Origin: Archilochus colubris
Lineage: Eukaryota; Chordata; Aves; Apodiformes; Trochilidae
Assembly (NCBI GenBank): GCA_023079485.1
Contig: CM041090.1
Coordinates: 38,280,874-38,344,873 of the forward strand
DNA length: 64,000 nucleotides
Reading direction: 5' to 3'
In this document: positions 1 through 14,080 of the stretch, one piece after another
Layout of the letters: every line of letters begins with the position of its first letter
How positions within the stretch are numbered: position 1 is the stretch's first letter
The notes under the pieces: generated by a model
What the model was told of the DNA's origin: nothing
The model's database searches: none
The model's input: the letters and a program-made list of their open reading frames with translations, nothing else
Position numbers and translations under genes: made by a program

Positions 1-3000
1 GTTTATATCCCAGAATATTATGCTCCTGGGGACTTAGCTCACCTGATTTTAGTATCTGAGAAGTTGGCACTCTGGTATTACTTAACTGAGTAAGGTCTGT
101 TTGCAGACAATGAGGCACGCCCAGAAAAGTGAATTATTGTGTTTCCCATATTTGTATTAAGAATATTCTCTCTGTGCTAGTTCTGCTCAGATTTATTTCG
201 GGCTGGGATGTAGACATTATGTTATCTTAATGATAAGAAAAAAAAATCTGTGTTTGCCCTAATGCAGAACAGTGAAAAGGAATTAGGATTTACCTCTCTA
301 GGTGGTTTAAGCACTTTTCATGTCTCTGCCTCTCTGCAGAAGCCCAACAGAGCTGCAATGTCTGGATGTTGCTGGATGTTTATGTTTGTAGGTAGCAGAT
401 ATGGTTGTTTCAAACCAAAGTGCATCTGCACAGGTTTTTTTCTCCCAATGTGGTGTAAAGAGGAGACTGCAGTGAAGTCTCAGCTCATTGCAGCAGGGGA
501 TGAATACCTGCAGGGCAGTCACAGCAACCTTTATCATGTTAGAAAGGTCTGTGTGGGGTTTGTACTTCTCCAGTCCTCCCTTGAGGTGACCAAAGGAAGT
601 TGTTTAATGGTGGTCAGGTGTGTGCTGAGTATATGTTGCTGTGAGTAAGAACTCATGCAAAACAAATCAGCCCTGCTCTTACTAACAAAGAGCTCACAGG
701 ACCCAGTGTAATTTGCTGGTGGAAATGTATTGATTACAGTGGTCTGTCCCCATTGAAGTAGCTGAAGATTACATGCATTTTCCCCAAAATTATCACAGCC
801 AGACAGAACTGCTCTTCGTTAAAAAAAGCATGAAGATGAAATTCAAATGGGTGGAAGGAAAGAAGATTTGGGGGCAGGAATATTTGCAGATGCCTCCCTT
901 AACATTGTGCATCTTCTGCTCCTGCCTGTGAGGGTCTCAGCCCCCAGGCATCCATCTCAAACACTGCATCATTATCATCCTGACTGCTTAGTTGTGTTCC
1001 CAGGTGAGTGAGCTGATGAGCATGGATTTAGCTAAATCCCTGTTAAAGAAGGAATTTGGGTTAGAACCCATCCCAGAAGGTTTTATGCCCCCAGATCCCC
1101 TGAGGTGTTCTCCTGCTACCACGCTGGGTACCCAGTCTTAGGTGATGTTTGTGGCCTGGGTGAAAAGAGGGGAAAAAGTAGATAAATGTGACCCTTTAGC
1201 TCAGAGATGAGAACTATGTAGTAAGCCTGGCATAGGTATAAATAGCTCCATGGTTTAAGGTGGATTTTCTCTGAGTGCTTCTCTTTTGGTTAAACAGCTC
1301 TTTTCTTTGTAAGAGCTGGGTGGGCAGTGGGTCAGACCTGATTGTGAGCAACTGCAGTGTAAGATTGCTGCTCTAGTGCCAAGTCTGAAGGTCAAAAATA
1401 TTCCTTCTTCCCTTGCTCCTTGTTCCTATTCATTGCTGGTGTCCCCAGCTGTTCCTCTGCCTGCAGTGATGGACAGTCCTGTCTGCCTGGATTTAAGCCA
1501 ACACACTGCAAATAGTGGGGAAGAATCATATGGATTTTAGTGAGCTTGTCCTGGTCAATAGAGGGTAGAGGCTGGAGACGAGAGCTGCAACAAGTTTTTG
1601 ACCAGGCAAGGTGATTGGAGAGGAGCCCCCCAGTATTTGTGTTGGTGTTGCCCTGTGCTGCATGGAGCTGGTTGTGAGCTGAAGAATCACCCCTATGACT
1701 GTCCAGAGGGTGCTGTTCATGTGTCCCCAGGTAACACTTGGTGCTCTGAGTGGTTTGTCACCAGGTTTGGTGATTCTTCTGTTTTAATTCTCTGGTAACA
1801 TCCAAACCCACTTGCAAACCTGAAGCTCACCTCCGAGGCTGAAGAGGAGGAAAACTTTCTGAAGTGTTGTCAGTCCATTTTCATCTGACTGATGTTCATT
1901 ACATTTCATCTAATGTTTAAGGAGCAGCATAGAAGGTAAAGTTTATGCAGTAGTGCTGCAGAGTGAATTTTGTATTGATTTAAAAATTATTCATTTTTAG
2001 CTTACTATTTTTTACATGATAAAATGTTCTGAGCTTTGGTAAGAATGCTCTATATTATTAATATACATCATTAATTTATTCTTGGCTTTGGGCTAGTAAA
2101 AGCACTTAACTCATTGCCCTGTCCTTGAAGTTGGATAAGTTGTGATGGGCAGAAAAGCCATTTCTGAACCGAGCTGTGGTCCCACCTTTGTGTTCTTCAA
2201 ACACCTTTCTTGGGGGGAAGGGCATCACTTACATCTCCATCTGGATCAGATCAACAGTGTGAGTCTGGAGATGCTTGACTTGCAGTCTGGAAGCTGCAGG
2301 TCTCATTTTGGCACCCAGGCCACTTGCACAGAGGCTGAGAAACACAAAGAGATGGTAAAGCAACTGACTGGGGTTGCAGAAAAGGGATGGGGTGGGAATT
2401 TCCCCTGGGCTGGGCTATCAGTGCTTTACCCTCTTTTTCAGGAGGGCTGGATACAGCTTGCATCCTGTTAGGGATGAGCCTGTGTGCTGCCAATTGGAGA
2501 TGCAAAGTGGTAATGCTTCAGGCAGGTCTCCAAGGCAAAGGACCTCAATTTCACTTTCTGTTCATATGCTGGTTTATTTATAAACTATTAAAGATGTATA
2601 AAGTGATTTTTGGAGCAGGCAGTGGAGCCTGTGTCTCTCTGCTTCCAAGTGCATGGTCTGGCTGACTGGTTACAGGCTGCTGCTTGCTTTCCTCTGTGGG
2701 TTTTTTGTGTGTCAGATCCATGTTGGGCACTGTAATTGCACTTACATAAAAAATTAAACCTTTTTTTTAGGGTATGGCTTAGCTAAGGTGATGAGAAACA
2801 CAACATAGAGTTGGGTTCTTTTAATCTGCAAATAAATGGGTGCTGGTAAATGGCCACTCTGTGCAGGGTATTTACCTTGACACTTCCCACCAGAATTGCT
2901 CATGTTTGTATTCACACTGAGGTGGCTCAAGATCCTCTGCTGCCTTTGTGGGCAGGTGGCACTCATTCATTTAAGGGCACTTGCAGTTCAACTCTTCCAT

Positions 3001-6000
3001 GCAAAAGAGCAGCAATTTCAACAGTAGATGCATATTTCTTCCCTTTAAAATAATTTTGCTGCTCACAGCCTGCTTGCTTATGGCCTTCCGAGTTTCTTTT
3101 TCATTGGTTTGAAACACAGTTAAAATGAAAATATAAACAGGACTGGCTGCTTCTGAAGAGTGCACTTCCTTTTCTCTGGTAGGAATGTAATTTACACAAA
3201 TGTGTGATATTGTTGCAAAGCTGCCTTTAAAAAATACCAACAAAAAACACATCATGGACATCATGATTCTTTTGAGTTACTTGCTGAGGTCTCTTGCTGC
3301 ACAGATGTTGAGGTGTGACATTTGTGTTGTACTGATGGTCCCATCCAACTCTCATCTCCTTCTAGATGTTATTTCAAGAAATACAGCATTGTGACAAAAG
3401 CTGGTGTTTTAGAGGCTTGAAGAATGCACTGCATAAAAACCTGATAACCCCCAAACTTTAGAAAAAGCATTTTGAAAATATTAAAGTCTTTTAAAGATTT
3501 TTCAGTCTGCTGCATGATCCTTAGCATAATTTCCAGTTGGACTCATGGCATCTAGAGAAGTGCTACAGATCTGTCATTGGGGAACAGCCAACAATAGGTA
3601 TTTTTAAGCTCTTAGATATATGAGTTTGCACGATGCAAATAAAGCATCTCACCAGTATGTAGTTTTATTGTTGCAAAAGCAATTGTAGTGTAAGTTATGG
3701 TAATCCCTGGTGTTCCTTCTCCAAAGCCCCTTGGAGTCTGGATAAAGGCTCCATTGAATTTTAGGAGCTTTGAATTGGGTTTCCCCTTGTAGGATGGTAC
3801 TGATCAAAACCTGAAGCTCCAAAGCTCTCTTCAAAAACCTCTCTCACTGCTCTCTTCCTATTCTCCTGGCAGTTACCAACACTGACACAATCAGCAGTTA
3901 GGAAGTTTTCTTAGATCTACTGATGAAAAGGACTTTCTAAGAGCTAGATATTATTATTCTGCCCTCCTATGTCAGGTTAGTGGGTTACAAAGTCTGTGCT
4001 AAAATGAGGAGCTTCCTGCCTTGTATGTCTGCATGAACCCATTCACCCTCCACTTTTAAGCCATGGTGATGGAGCTTCCCTTTTGGGAGGAAAAAAACCC
4101 CTATTGTAATCACTCCTTGACCAAGCTCAGTAAACCCTTCTCTGTTGCTGCTGCTTTGTCTGAATGCAAGAGCAATGTCCTAAAAGAGGTTTTTAAATTT
4201 TAAAATTTGCTTTTTTGAAGACCTTGGACATGGTGCTGCAATAGATCTGTGCATTTGCTCTGGGGCTGCACGGAGGAGTCCTGCTGGGTCCAGCCACCTT
4301 TGTACTCTGTTTTCTGGGCTGAGCAGTGACTTCAGATGGCCACTTTCTCCATCTCCCAGGGTGGTTCTGGGCGTGCCATTTCAATTCTCAGTCTCATGGT
4401 TTGCCACCTGTGAAATGGGAAGTGTAAGTCCTTTCCTGGTCTGCCCCTGTGTAAGGGTGCTCTCTCTCCATCAAGGATGCTCTGCCCAGTGAGTGCAGCA
4501 CCAGATTGCTGGTTAGGAAGCAGCAATCTTGGAGACTGTCCCTGTCCTGGCATGCCTGGACTGCTCCATGGTGTAGAAAAAGGGGGATTTAAACCTACAG
4601 CACTGCCTTTCCACAGAGCTCCCTCCAATTCTGTTTTGTGCAGAGCTGTCTGTGTGCAGCCTCACACCTCCTGTTGCTGTCAGGATTTTCTTCACTAAAC
4701 AACAGGCTGTTAGTTTTTCTTAACTGACTTCTTGGTCGTGTTGGCAGTGACTTGATGACAGGTAGAAACGTGTTTGGTTTTCAATTTAATTGTTCTGACA
4801 AAAAATTAATGGGGAGCTCCCATTCTGCATTTAGCAGAGGCAGAGCACTGATTTTTGGAGCAGGCGTGCTCCAAAAATATGATGTGGGTCTTCCTGAGGC
4901 TGAATTAAAAGAGCCCCGTGCCCCTGCTCTCAAGTAGAAATTCCTCATTTAATAATGTCTGGGGGAAAATTCCCAGCACTGAGCACAGGCTTCGTGTCTG
5001 CTTCTGTGCCATTCAGATCCTCCTGGGGATCTCATTGCTAGAATGTGCCATTTCTGGGATAATTCCTGTAGAAACTTATTAATTCCTCCAGTCTTGTTTC
5101 TGTAGGGGATGGAGGTGACCTGACTGAAAGCTTTCCCGAAGTAGAAACAATTCAGGCTGCCTTCCCTGGATTTTCAGTTAAGTCTCAAACGTGTGCAAAG
5201 CTGCAAAACTGGGATCTCCTGCCTCAAAATCACTATAGGTAAAAACACAGTTCCTCCCTCCCAGATCTTGGCTCTCAGTTTGCTGCAGTCATGCAGCTAG
5301 GTGTGGAGAGCAGGTTTGGTGTGTGGGAATGGTCCATGATCAGCTAAATACTGAGCTGATCTGGGCCCTTACTGAGACACCCAATCCTATAGCATCAGCC
5401 TTTTTATGGGAGAGACCTGCTGGTTAGGTAGCTCTGCAAGATCTGTGCCCCCAGCCTGTCTGCCCTGCAAGCAGAGACCATGGGAGGAGCTGCTGCTTTG
5501 GAAAGACAATACAGAGGAGCTGACACTGTGCTTTATTTACAGGTTCTTGGAGCACAGCAGACAGCATGTAATTAGAGCAATTGGCTCTGATGATAAAGAG
5601 AACAACCTTGTCCATCAGTGTGTGAGAAAGGCAAGAAAGCACCTGTCTGATGGGCTCTAGAGAGAGGAGGTGATGCTTTCAGAGAGGGAAGCAGGATGTG
5701 TTTGTCTCTTGCTTTCATTATTGATGGAAGAGAAAATGCTGCATTAATGGGAAGGTGTTGAACAGCCACTAACTGAAGCTTTTTAAGCTTCAGTTTAGGA
5801 ATAGAATGGGCCAAAGGAATTTTGGGGACCGGGGAGTGCTGAATCCAAACCCCCTCTGGAAAGCAGAGGACAGAAAGGACAGGGGAATAAAGCAAATGTG
5901 CTGGTGGTACTTGTAAATACGGTAAATGAAGCTGGATTAACCTCCAGTTGAACAAAGGGAGGGCTCTGGCAACCCACAGGGGAGGTCACAATTTTACCTG

Positions 6001-9000
6001 ATTTTTTGCAGGCAATCCCTGTCTCAGTCTGATCCTTAATTTTAAAGGGAAAGAAGAGCAGGCTCTGGTCTGGAGGCAGTTCTCAGGGGTTCCCCTCCTG
6101 CTGGCTCTGTTCCTGTGCTTACCCAGTTTGCAGCTATTGCATTTAGCAGTCCTGTGTTTGTCTGGATGGCTTTGCAGGCTTTTTGTTCAGGACTTGTCAG
6201 CACCAGAGGTGGTGTTAAACACAGAGACCCATGGATGCCTTGGAGTGTGAGGTTAGTGGAAAACATTTAGCAATGGGCCTGGTGATCTCTGTAAACAGAG
6301 GGCAGTGAAAATGGGAAAAAAAAATTAAAAGTTTTTGTGGAAGCCTGCTAGGTGAAGATACAGCCAGAGGGCTGGGATAACCTGAGTGCAGGCAAGTTAT
6401 TTGGGAAGGTTGGAAACTGAAGAAGAGCCTGAGAAGGACTTATTTATAGGCAATAAAGACCTCAGCTTAGCCTGTGAGTCACAGCTTTTTTTGTTTGCTA
6501 TGGCTTAGCAAAGCTTGGGCTTGGATTCTGGCTACTCCTGTGTTTTATGTTAAACATGCAATTAAGAGGTCTGAGTAAGAACCTGTGGGCTCAGCAGAAG
6601 TAAGCAAGTTGGTGCAAATTAAGTCTACAGAGTTGGGAAACTGCGGCATGAAGGGTGGAAGCAAGAGCAGAGCAATACAGACTGAGGACTGCAGTTGATG
6701 TTCACCTGATCCATCATCCAGGGGTGCCACAAAACACTGAAATCTTTCTAGGGTCTGAGCTTAGCATTTCACCTGTCCTGAATTAAATAACCTCGATGAG
6801 GAAATTTTGCTTCAATCCTATGATCTGAAGTGCTGAAATCCAGGGCTGGTGATAAAATAGGCAGCACCCAGAAGATGAGGGTAGTGGGACAGGGAGCTTG
6901 CTGGTAAACCCAGAGCTGAGGGGCCAGTTTCCAATTGCCAGTGCCCTGGATCTCATCAGGGTGCTGAGGTGACTCTCCTGGAGGTGCTTTAGCAATCCTG
7001 AAGTCTGGGATGTGAAAGCTGGCAAGAAACGCAGCTCATAGCCTGCTGGTTATGGTACCATGCTGGGTGGGGGGAGACCCCAGCCAGCTGCTGTTGGCTT
7101 GGAGATGGATGTGGGCTGGGGATCTTTCTGGTAAAATACTGCCCAGTATGGTAGTTTATCCAGAGGTGTATTTTACAAAACCAGGCTATAAATGTTACAC
7201 TGATCCCTTTTTCCCTCTGGTGGAAGGGGGACAGGAGGAAGCAGGAGGTCGGGCACTGTCTACAACCTCAGTGCAGCAGTAAGTTGGCTCTCTGGATCTC
7301 CAGGCACCTGGTGAAGGTGACAGCAGATGATGTCCTCTTGGGGTGAATCTCCCCCTCTAACTCCTGCAGAGTGTGGGGGGGCAGGAAGCTCAGTCTGAAG
7401 GGCAGGGCCAGTCAGGCAGCCTCTACTGCTGCCTCCCATCTCTGTTCTCCTTGCCTGAGAGCTGCAAAAGTGACTTCTCCACAGGGCTGGGGAGGTGATG
7501 CTGGGGTTGCTGGGCTCTTCCCTGCAAACCAGGCTTGTGGGTTTGCCAGAAATGACATCATTTGTTAGGCAGATTTCTTCATTAGGAAGCTTTCTAATCT
7601 CAGACATGAATGACACAGAAACCTTCCCCACCCCCTGAGTACTGGGAAAGCTGCATTGCCAGTCTCTGCAGTGGGCTTTGTTTATTTATCATTCATGGCA
7701 TCATGTTTGTTTTATGACAAATGAACTTAATTATGATTTTCACAGTAGAATAGTCAGGAAAATGCCCAGGATAACCATAGCTGCAGGTATAGAGAGCCAA
7801 ATTTAATTTAGAAAGGGTATACAGGAGACAGTTTAAGCAGCTGAAGAATTGAATTCATCTAATATAAAGACTCAGCTGTATATATTTCTTCATGCTGGAA
7901 CAATAGCCATGTGAAGTAGGATGGTGCTGAGATTCTGCATTAAACTTTTTTCTTCCATGCTTAATGCTGAACCAAACCATTATTTGTTGCTGAATAGTGC
8001 ATTTGGGCATTGGGAATATTTTTTTCTCCCCAGTGTTGCAAAGTGGGGGAGAGTAGGAGTTGCTGATAATTTATTAATGCTCTGCTCCATTGTGGTCTTA
8101 ATCTTAAACAGATGGGCCAGGATGCTCTGGCTAAAATTCTGTGTGAGCACTCTGACTTGCACAGAGCTTTCCATTTTAAGGATGGTGATGCAGGGACTCA
8201 GCCAGGGCACTGAGTGTGATGGTCACTCAGAAATGTGACCCCAGAAATTTCAGAGGCTGAGTGTTAATAATTTCAGCTTGGGAGCTGCATGGATCTGCTT
8301 TGCAGTATGGTTTGGGTTTGATTTTTTTGAAATGGTATTTACTGTGCTTGTGAGGGAAACTGATAACTGCTTGCTTGACCCTGACAGTGCTGTATGTTTC
8401 CAATTTCTGCATCATTTCTGACTCTTATCAGTATTTTTCTTCCTCTTGTGATACCAGAGCAGAAATTCTGATGATTGAACCAGGCAGAATAATGCCTCCC
8501 AACCAGACCTACTGCTATCAGTGTGTTTTCATGCCACTCCAGTCAAATGAAATAATGGCATGAGCTGCCTGCACTGTGCTAAAACACATCTCTGTGTAGA
8601 AACATCATTAGGGAGTGGCCTAAAGCACACAGCATTAAAGAAGAAAATAGAAGAATCTTCCCAGAGATGCACCAGGCATCCCAGACTCTCCACGAGATTT
8701 AGTGTCAGCGTATGGAGAGCTTTCCTTAGGAGACCAGAGACAATAATTTGTTCAGTCTAGCAGAATGAGAGCTGCAAGGAAATGATTGCTTCCTATAAAT
8801 ATTTTCAAGGGGCAAAAGCTGATGCTGGCAGAAGGACTGATGGGTGTAGGTTGGTGATGAATAAATTTAGGCTGGAAATTTAGGAGACTCCTAAACACCA
8901 GAGAAGTTTTGTCATGGAATAGTTTTCTAATGGGTGTAAGGTGTCAAATTGCTTTATAAGACAGAGGTTGATATCCTGTTCACTGTGAGGGAAAGGGATG

Positions 9001-12000
9001 GCTCTACTTAATGATCCAAACACTCCCCACTTACAGCTTTACATTTTGTTGAAAAGTTGCTCCTTTGCCCATGAAATGTCCTTAAAAAGCATTGGAAGAA
9101 GGAGGCTGCTGTGTGACTGAGAAGCTTGGCCCCAGAAGGTGTTATGCTTGGTTTAAAGGTGTTATAGCTGGAGATAAATAGGATGGCCTTGTCTCACCTG
9201 GTGACCCCAAAAAGTGCAGCTGAGAAGTAAGTCAGTCACAGTGGGGCTGGAGAGGGCAGGAGCTGAACAGTGTGTCACCCTGTGGTGTGCAAACACCCCC
9301 TGCACATCTGGGAGGCATTTATCCCTCTTCCATTAGACCTGGATACCATTCTCTTCCAGCAAGGTGGGTAACTGGACTCCTGCTGAGTGGTCCAAGATGG
9401 GGAATAGGTTTATTTTTTTATGGCTGCAGCACTGGTGAGCAGAAGGGACCCTCAGCCTTTCCCAAGGCTGTCAGCAAGGCTCAGATCTGTGATATCCAGA
9501 CTCATTCTTGAGGTGTGGCATCAAAGCAGACTAGGTTTGAAAGTCTGCCACAGAGATCTCACCCACATCTCAAACCCATAAGGGTTTTTTTTCTGTGTTT
9601 CCATGCTCTGTATGGCTTCCATGGGAAAGATGACAGAGAAACACCACAGGAGAGACCAACTCCCATCTGGACACTTGTGTGTTCTCCACTTTCTGCATAT
9701 GCATGGTCCGTTGAATTCTCCAAGAGCACGTTCTTCCAGCCCTTGGGCAGCACTTCTGCATCTTCACAGCAGTTGCTGCTGAGCTATAGCCCTGCCTGAT
9801 GTTTAGCACTGCTGCTGCCACTGTTTCCACCCAGCTTCACCCTCCTGACATCTCCTTGCATCCCTGGCACTTGCCTCTGGCCATGGGACACAGCCCAACC
9901 TGCTAACTTCATTAAAGCCATCTCTGCTGCAGTCAGGACCTCTGAGGCTACAATCCCAGAGACTTTGGAATGGACCAGAATTGGGAAACCTATCAATTTT
10001 TAAAGCAAGAGTCCATCTTCTGAACGAGCAGTGAGGAGATTTGGAAGCCTCACACATCAATTTAATGAGTATCAGCTGTGCAGTCACTCAGACTGATGCA
10101 CATTACTGATATTTTTAGTGTCTGGACTCTCAGGAAGATACATCTCTGTCAGCCCAGCTGCTTTAAATTGTGCATGACTGCCTATAGGAGGCAGTTGAGT
10201 GAAGTTAGATTGCAAATGGGCAAAAGTTTTACTTTGCTTTTACTTCTTGTAAAAGTGAAATCACCAGAGCCATCTTACAAGAGATCTCAGTGTCCTACTT
10301 CAGACACTTCCAGGTGAATGAGGCTGCATAATTTAGGTAATCAATAAAATAAAGCAGCCAAAGGGATGGGGCCAATATGTGGGTAAATACAATCAAAAGA
10401 TGGTGGTGTGAGTACTGCAAAACCTTGCTTTAGCCTCTGTATCTCAGCTCATGGTTGTGCACAGCCACTTCCCAGAGAGGGGGACAGATGCTTTTCAAAG
10501 CAAGATGCATGGATAGAGTAGTTTGGTGAAACTGCATGTGGTCTGGAAAGGGTACTGGGGGTGGGCAGGTAGAAATGGTTCTGTGCATCTCCATGTGCTG
10601 CTGCTCCATGCAGAGTCACTATCCCAACGTGGAGTTAAAGCAGCCTTGAGGAGGGCTAAATCATGTCAGCCTCAAGAAGCCCTAAGGGGAACAAACTGGA
10701 GCTGACCTTTGATCAAGCTTAATCTCTGTCTTCCTTGTTGTCCTACCCAAGAAGGGATCAGTGGTTTATACAAACCTTCCTTCTATAGTGAATAAAATGA
10801 CCTCTGCTGAAGCTTGTAGGGAGGGGCAGAGCAGCTGTAATGTGCAGGCAACAGGACATAACAGCTTATTTGACTGATTTAAGCACAGAGATGACACTGG
10901 GGTGAAGGTTTAGCTTTAAATCAGCACATTTCTGCCTTAAGCTAATCCCCTCCCTGACCTCTCTTTCCCACTGCAGCCCTGTTAACCAGCAGTAGCCCAG
11001 CCCTGCTGCTGGGGATGGCAGCACAGCAGCAGAGCAAAGCCTCCTGCCTGCCTCCTCCTTCCAGCAGTGGGTCTGCTCCACCCAGGGTCCTCACAACTGT
11101 TGTAGAAATAAAAAAAAATAGCATCAGGCTGGTGCTGCTGAACCTGTCACAGGCTGTCAGCCAGCAAAAGGGTGCACGGGGCACAGGATGGCAGTGGTGC
11201 AAGAAGGACACATCTTGGTCCAGGCAGCAGGACAACACCTCATAGATAAACCATGTTCCTCTGCCTTTTGTATTCATACTGTTCCTTCTGCCCTTTGCTG
11301 CTCCAGACTGGAAAAGCTCCTTCCCTGCATAAAATGCCTGAGCCATGCAGGGCTCACGGCCACCACCTCCTCGTTCACTCCCAAACATCCTCTTCTTTGG
11401 GGCTGAGTGTGCATCTGAGAACTGCTCCTTGCCACAGCCTCCTTCACATGAACAGTTATTTATTCATAGGCATTGGGTTTGCTCTAATAGTCTTTCTGCT
11501 TTTTTACTAAAAAGAGATTCGCCTCATGCTTGGCCCTTCCTCTAAAATGGAAGAGAAAAAAAAGCTCTTGGTGTGTTTTTGTAGATGGTTAAAAATAGTG
11601 TCCCAGAAATGCAGATGGATAAACATGAATGAGGGAGGTGTAGGTCAGCTGTAGTAACCTTCAGACTGTCACACACACAGGTGTGTCTGTGCTAGCACCT
11701 CTAAAATGTCTTGTATTACTTCTCACCCCTTTCATACTTTAGACTCTGCTTTCTTCTTTACATCTTTTCTTCCTTGTTCCAGTCACTTTATTTTAATTCT
11801 TCTGCATCATTCTTACTCAGTTCATGCCCTGCTCTGCCTATCTCACTCCCTGCATCAGTGCCTTTTCACCGTGCTCCCATACACTTCATCTTTTCCCTCT
11901 CTCCCAATACCTCTCCCTGTTCTTAGCACTGAGCTCTTTTCCCTTATATCTCTGCACCCTTTTCACTTCCTTCCTCAGCTTTTCCCTTCTCAGCATCACA

Positions 12001-13840
12001 AGCCAAAATATTCTGGGGTTACTCTGCCCACATAGCCCCTGGGACAGGAAGGTTACACGGATCTTTGGTGCTCACAGATGACCAAAACCTCTGTGTGAGG
12101 TTAAAAGCTGACTTGAGAGGCTGTGGGGGTGAAACCTTGTGGTTAGGATGGAAAAGCCATTTCTGCTCTCCCCTTTGGAGACCAATCTGTCTGCAGCTTG
12201 AGTAAGACCCACCTGAAGATACCCTGAGACAGATCCAGAGAAGGGGTGGGGGCTCTCAGTCCTCAAAGGGGCTTGACCTGGGTTGCCATAACTGCCTTTG
12301 TCTGGGGAAATGAGATGATAGCCCAGGGAGATGTTTCTTTGCATCTTGGGTGTGGAGACAGAAATATCTCACTGGAATGGCTGTTTGCACTTGTCATCTC
12401 AGCCAGAGGATGGCATAAAATCCTTATGCCTTTATCTGATGTATTTAAGTGGATGAAAACACAAAAATTGAAGAGTCTGCCCATATGTTGTGAGTGCCTT
12501 ACAGTGACAGACCTGAATATTTATCCACATGAAGGCCCTTTCACACTGCCAAACAGTGTTAAATGGCCTCAGGGTAAGTGGATGTTCAGACAGTAAGGGT
12601 ATAAAAACAGCTTGTTGGAAGTACTCTATGCAGTCTGTAAGCTTCAACTTCTCTCATTTTCTCTCCTGTTTCCAGTTTTCAGGAAGGAAAACATTGGTGA
12701 CTGTGTTCAGGCTGTTTCAGATTGGGCTGGGAGCTGTGTGGACCTCAAGAGCCCTTTTAGTGTTATAACCCCAGGGCTCATGCAGACATCTGCTGGCCTC
12801 CTGGGCAGTAAGAGATGCAGCATTTGGATAAGAAGACATCAAATGCTATTTTAAAATGCCTGATAATAATAATTTATTGTGGAGAGACACCACCTAATAA
12901 ATTAGTTTTATTTAACTGCTGAAATACTGTTTTCCTCCTGGAAGAGGAGTTTAGTGGAAGAATGTAGTGACTTGTGTTTTAGAGCAAGGTGCAGCCCTGG
13001 TTCCTCTTTTGTTGAGTCCTCTCTGTCCATCCTCAGCCCTGTACTCACTTAATTCTGTGTTTCCAAACCAATGTGCATTGGCCTAAAATTTAACATCAGG
13101 GGAAAAATGCTGATGGTTCTTTTTACTAAAAGGGAAAAGTTCAGGAAGGTCTGCTGCAAAATTTAACCTCTGCAGGGCCATCCTCTAAATTCATGTAACC
13201 AGTGGAGGCACAAGGGGCTCAGATTTTCCTTGTTTGCTTGGGCTGACAAAAATACCCTTGGTCTGCATTTAAGATAGAGCACATTTTTTTTTTAATTCAC
13301 TTCTGGAAAATGTGTAAGCAAGGCTCTGTGAAGCAGCAGCTTTAAACAGCAGCTGCTTTGAACAACCTGGGCCAGTTGGAAGCAGGGTGCTTGTTGCTTT
13401 TCACACCCCACGACTCAGTGCTGCAGCTGATTGTGTTGGGGAAAGATAGGACCTGGTTAATCCATCACTCAGATCATATTGTTGGAAGCTCTGGGGGATG
13501 GAAAGACAGGAATGCAGAGAGGGCTCTTACCCCTGCTGCACAGCTCCTTCCACTATACAGGATTTTGGGACAGTGATTTCTAATAATACTCAATAGGCTG
13601 TTGCTATAGCAACTATATGATGTGGTGAATAATTTCATTGGCTTAAATCCAGAAGGCTGGGAGCTAAGATGGGTCTGAGCATGATCCAGGACTGCCTGCA
13701 AACTTTGGTCGTGTGGGTGCTGTGCTGAAGGGATTTGGCTTGGGAAAAAGATAAAAGATGCTTCTCTGAGGCTGAAGGGAGCTGCAGCCTCCTAGGATCA
13801 GCTAGGGAGAGTTGGGGAAACTGAAGCCCTCCCTGCAGAG
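1..13840 (+). other. RTN1: RTN1 upstream intron, first part: no gene seen
   Basis: Assigned as intron because RTN1 exon 2 follows at 27851 and no RTN1 exon 1 (expected to be GC-rich and Ala/Gly/Pro-rich) is visible upstream. All open frames are short, overlap on both strands and show no recognisable protein. No CR1 tail, LTR or tRNA was seen. A pyrimidine-rich strand bias at about 11700..12020 opens frames of up to about 109 codons by composition alone. A short perfect inverted repeat at 5771..5795 is listed separately. Confidence 0.7.
5771..5795. repeat. Short perfect inverted repeat
   Basis: Two 11-base arms, AACTGAAGCTT and its reverse complement, flank a three-base TTT loop. It could form a small hairpin. 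No T-run or gene context suggests a function. Confidence 0.6.
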
Positions 13841-14080
13841 TCACAGGATCACAGAATTGGCTGGGTTGGAAGGGACCTCAGAGATCATCAAGTCCAACCC
13901 TTGATCCACTACCACTGCAGTTCCCAGCCCATGGCACTCAGTGCCACATCCAGTCTCTTTTGAAATATCTGCAGACACGGAGAATCCACTACTTCCCTGG
14001 GCAGCCCATTCCAATGCCTGATCACCCTCTTGGTAAAGAAATTCTTTCTAATATCTAACCTAAACTTACCCTGGCACAAG
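13841..14080 (-). mobile_element. CR1 LINE fragment, 3' end, 5'-truncated
   Basis: Read on the minus strand, this is the tail of a chicken-repeat-1 non-LTR retrotransposon. The reverse-transcriptase ORF end reads [14 protein letters not shown], then [17 protein letters not shown] and [14 protein letters not shown], followed by the untranslated tail with GGTTGGACTTGATGATCTC. The + strand begins with TCACAGGATCACAGAAT, the complement of a decayed ATTCTATG-like tail. Only about 240 bp of an element normally over 4 kb remains. The 5' border near 14080 is where similarity to the other copies stops; no clear target duplication was found. Confidence 0.93.
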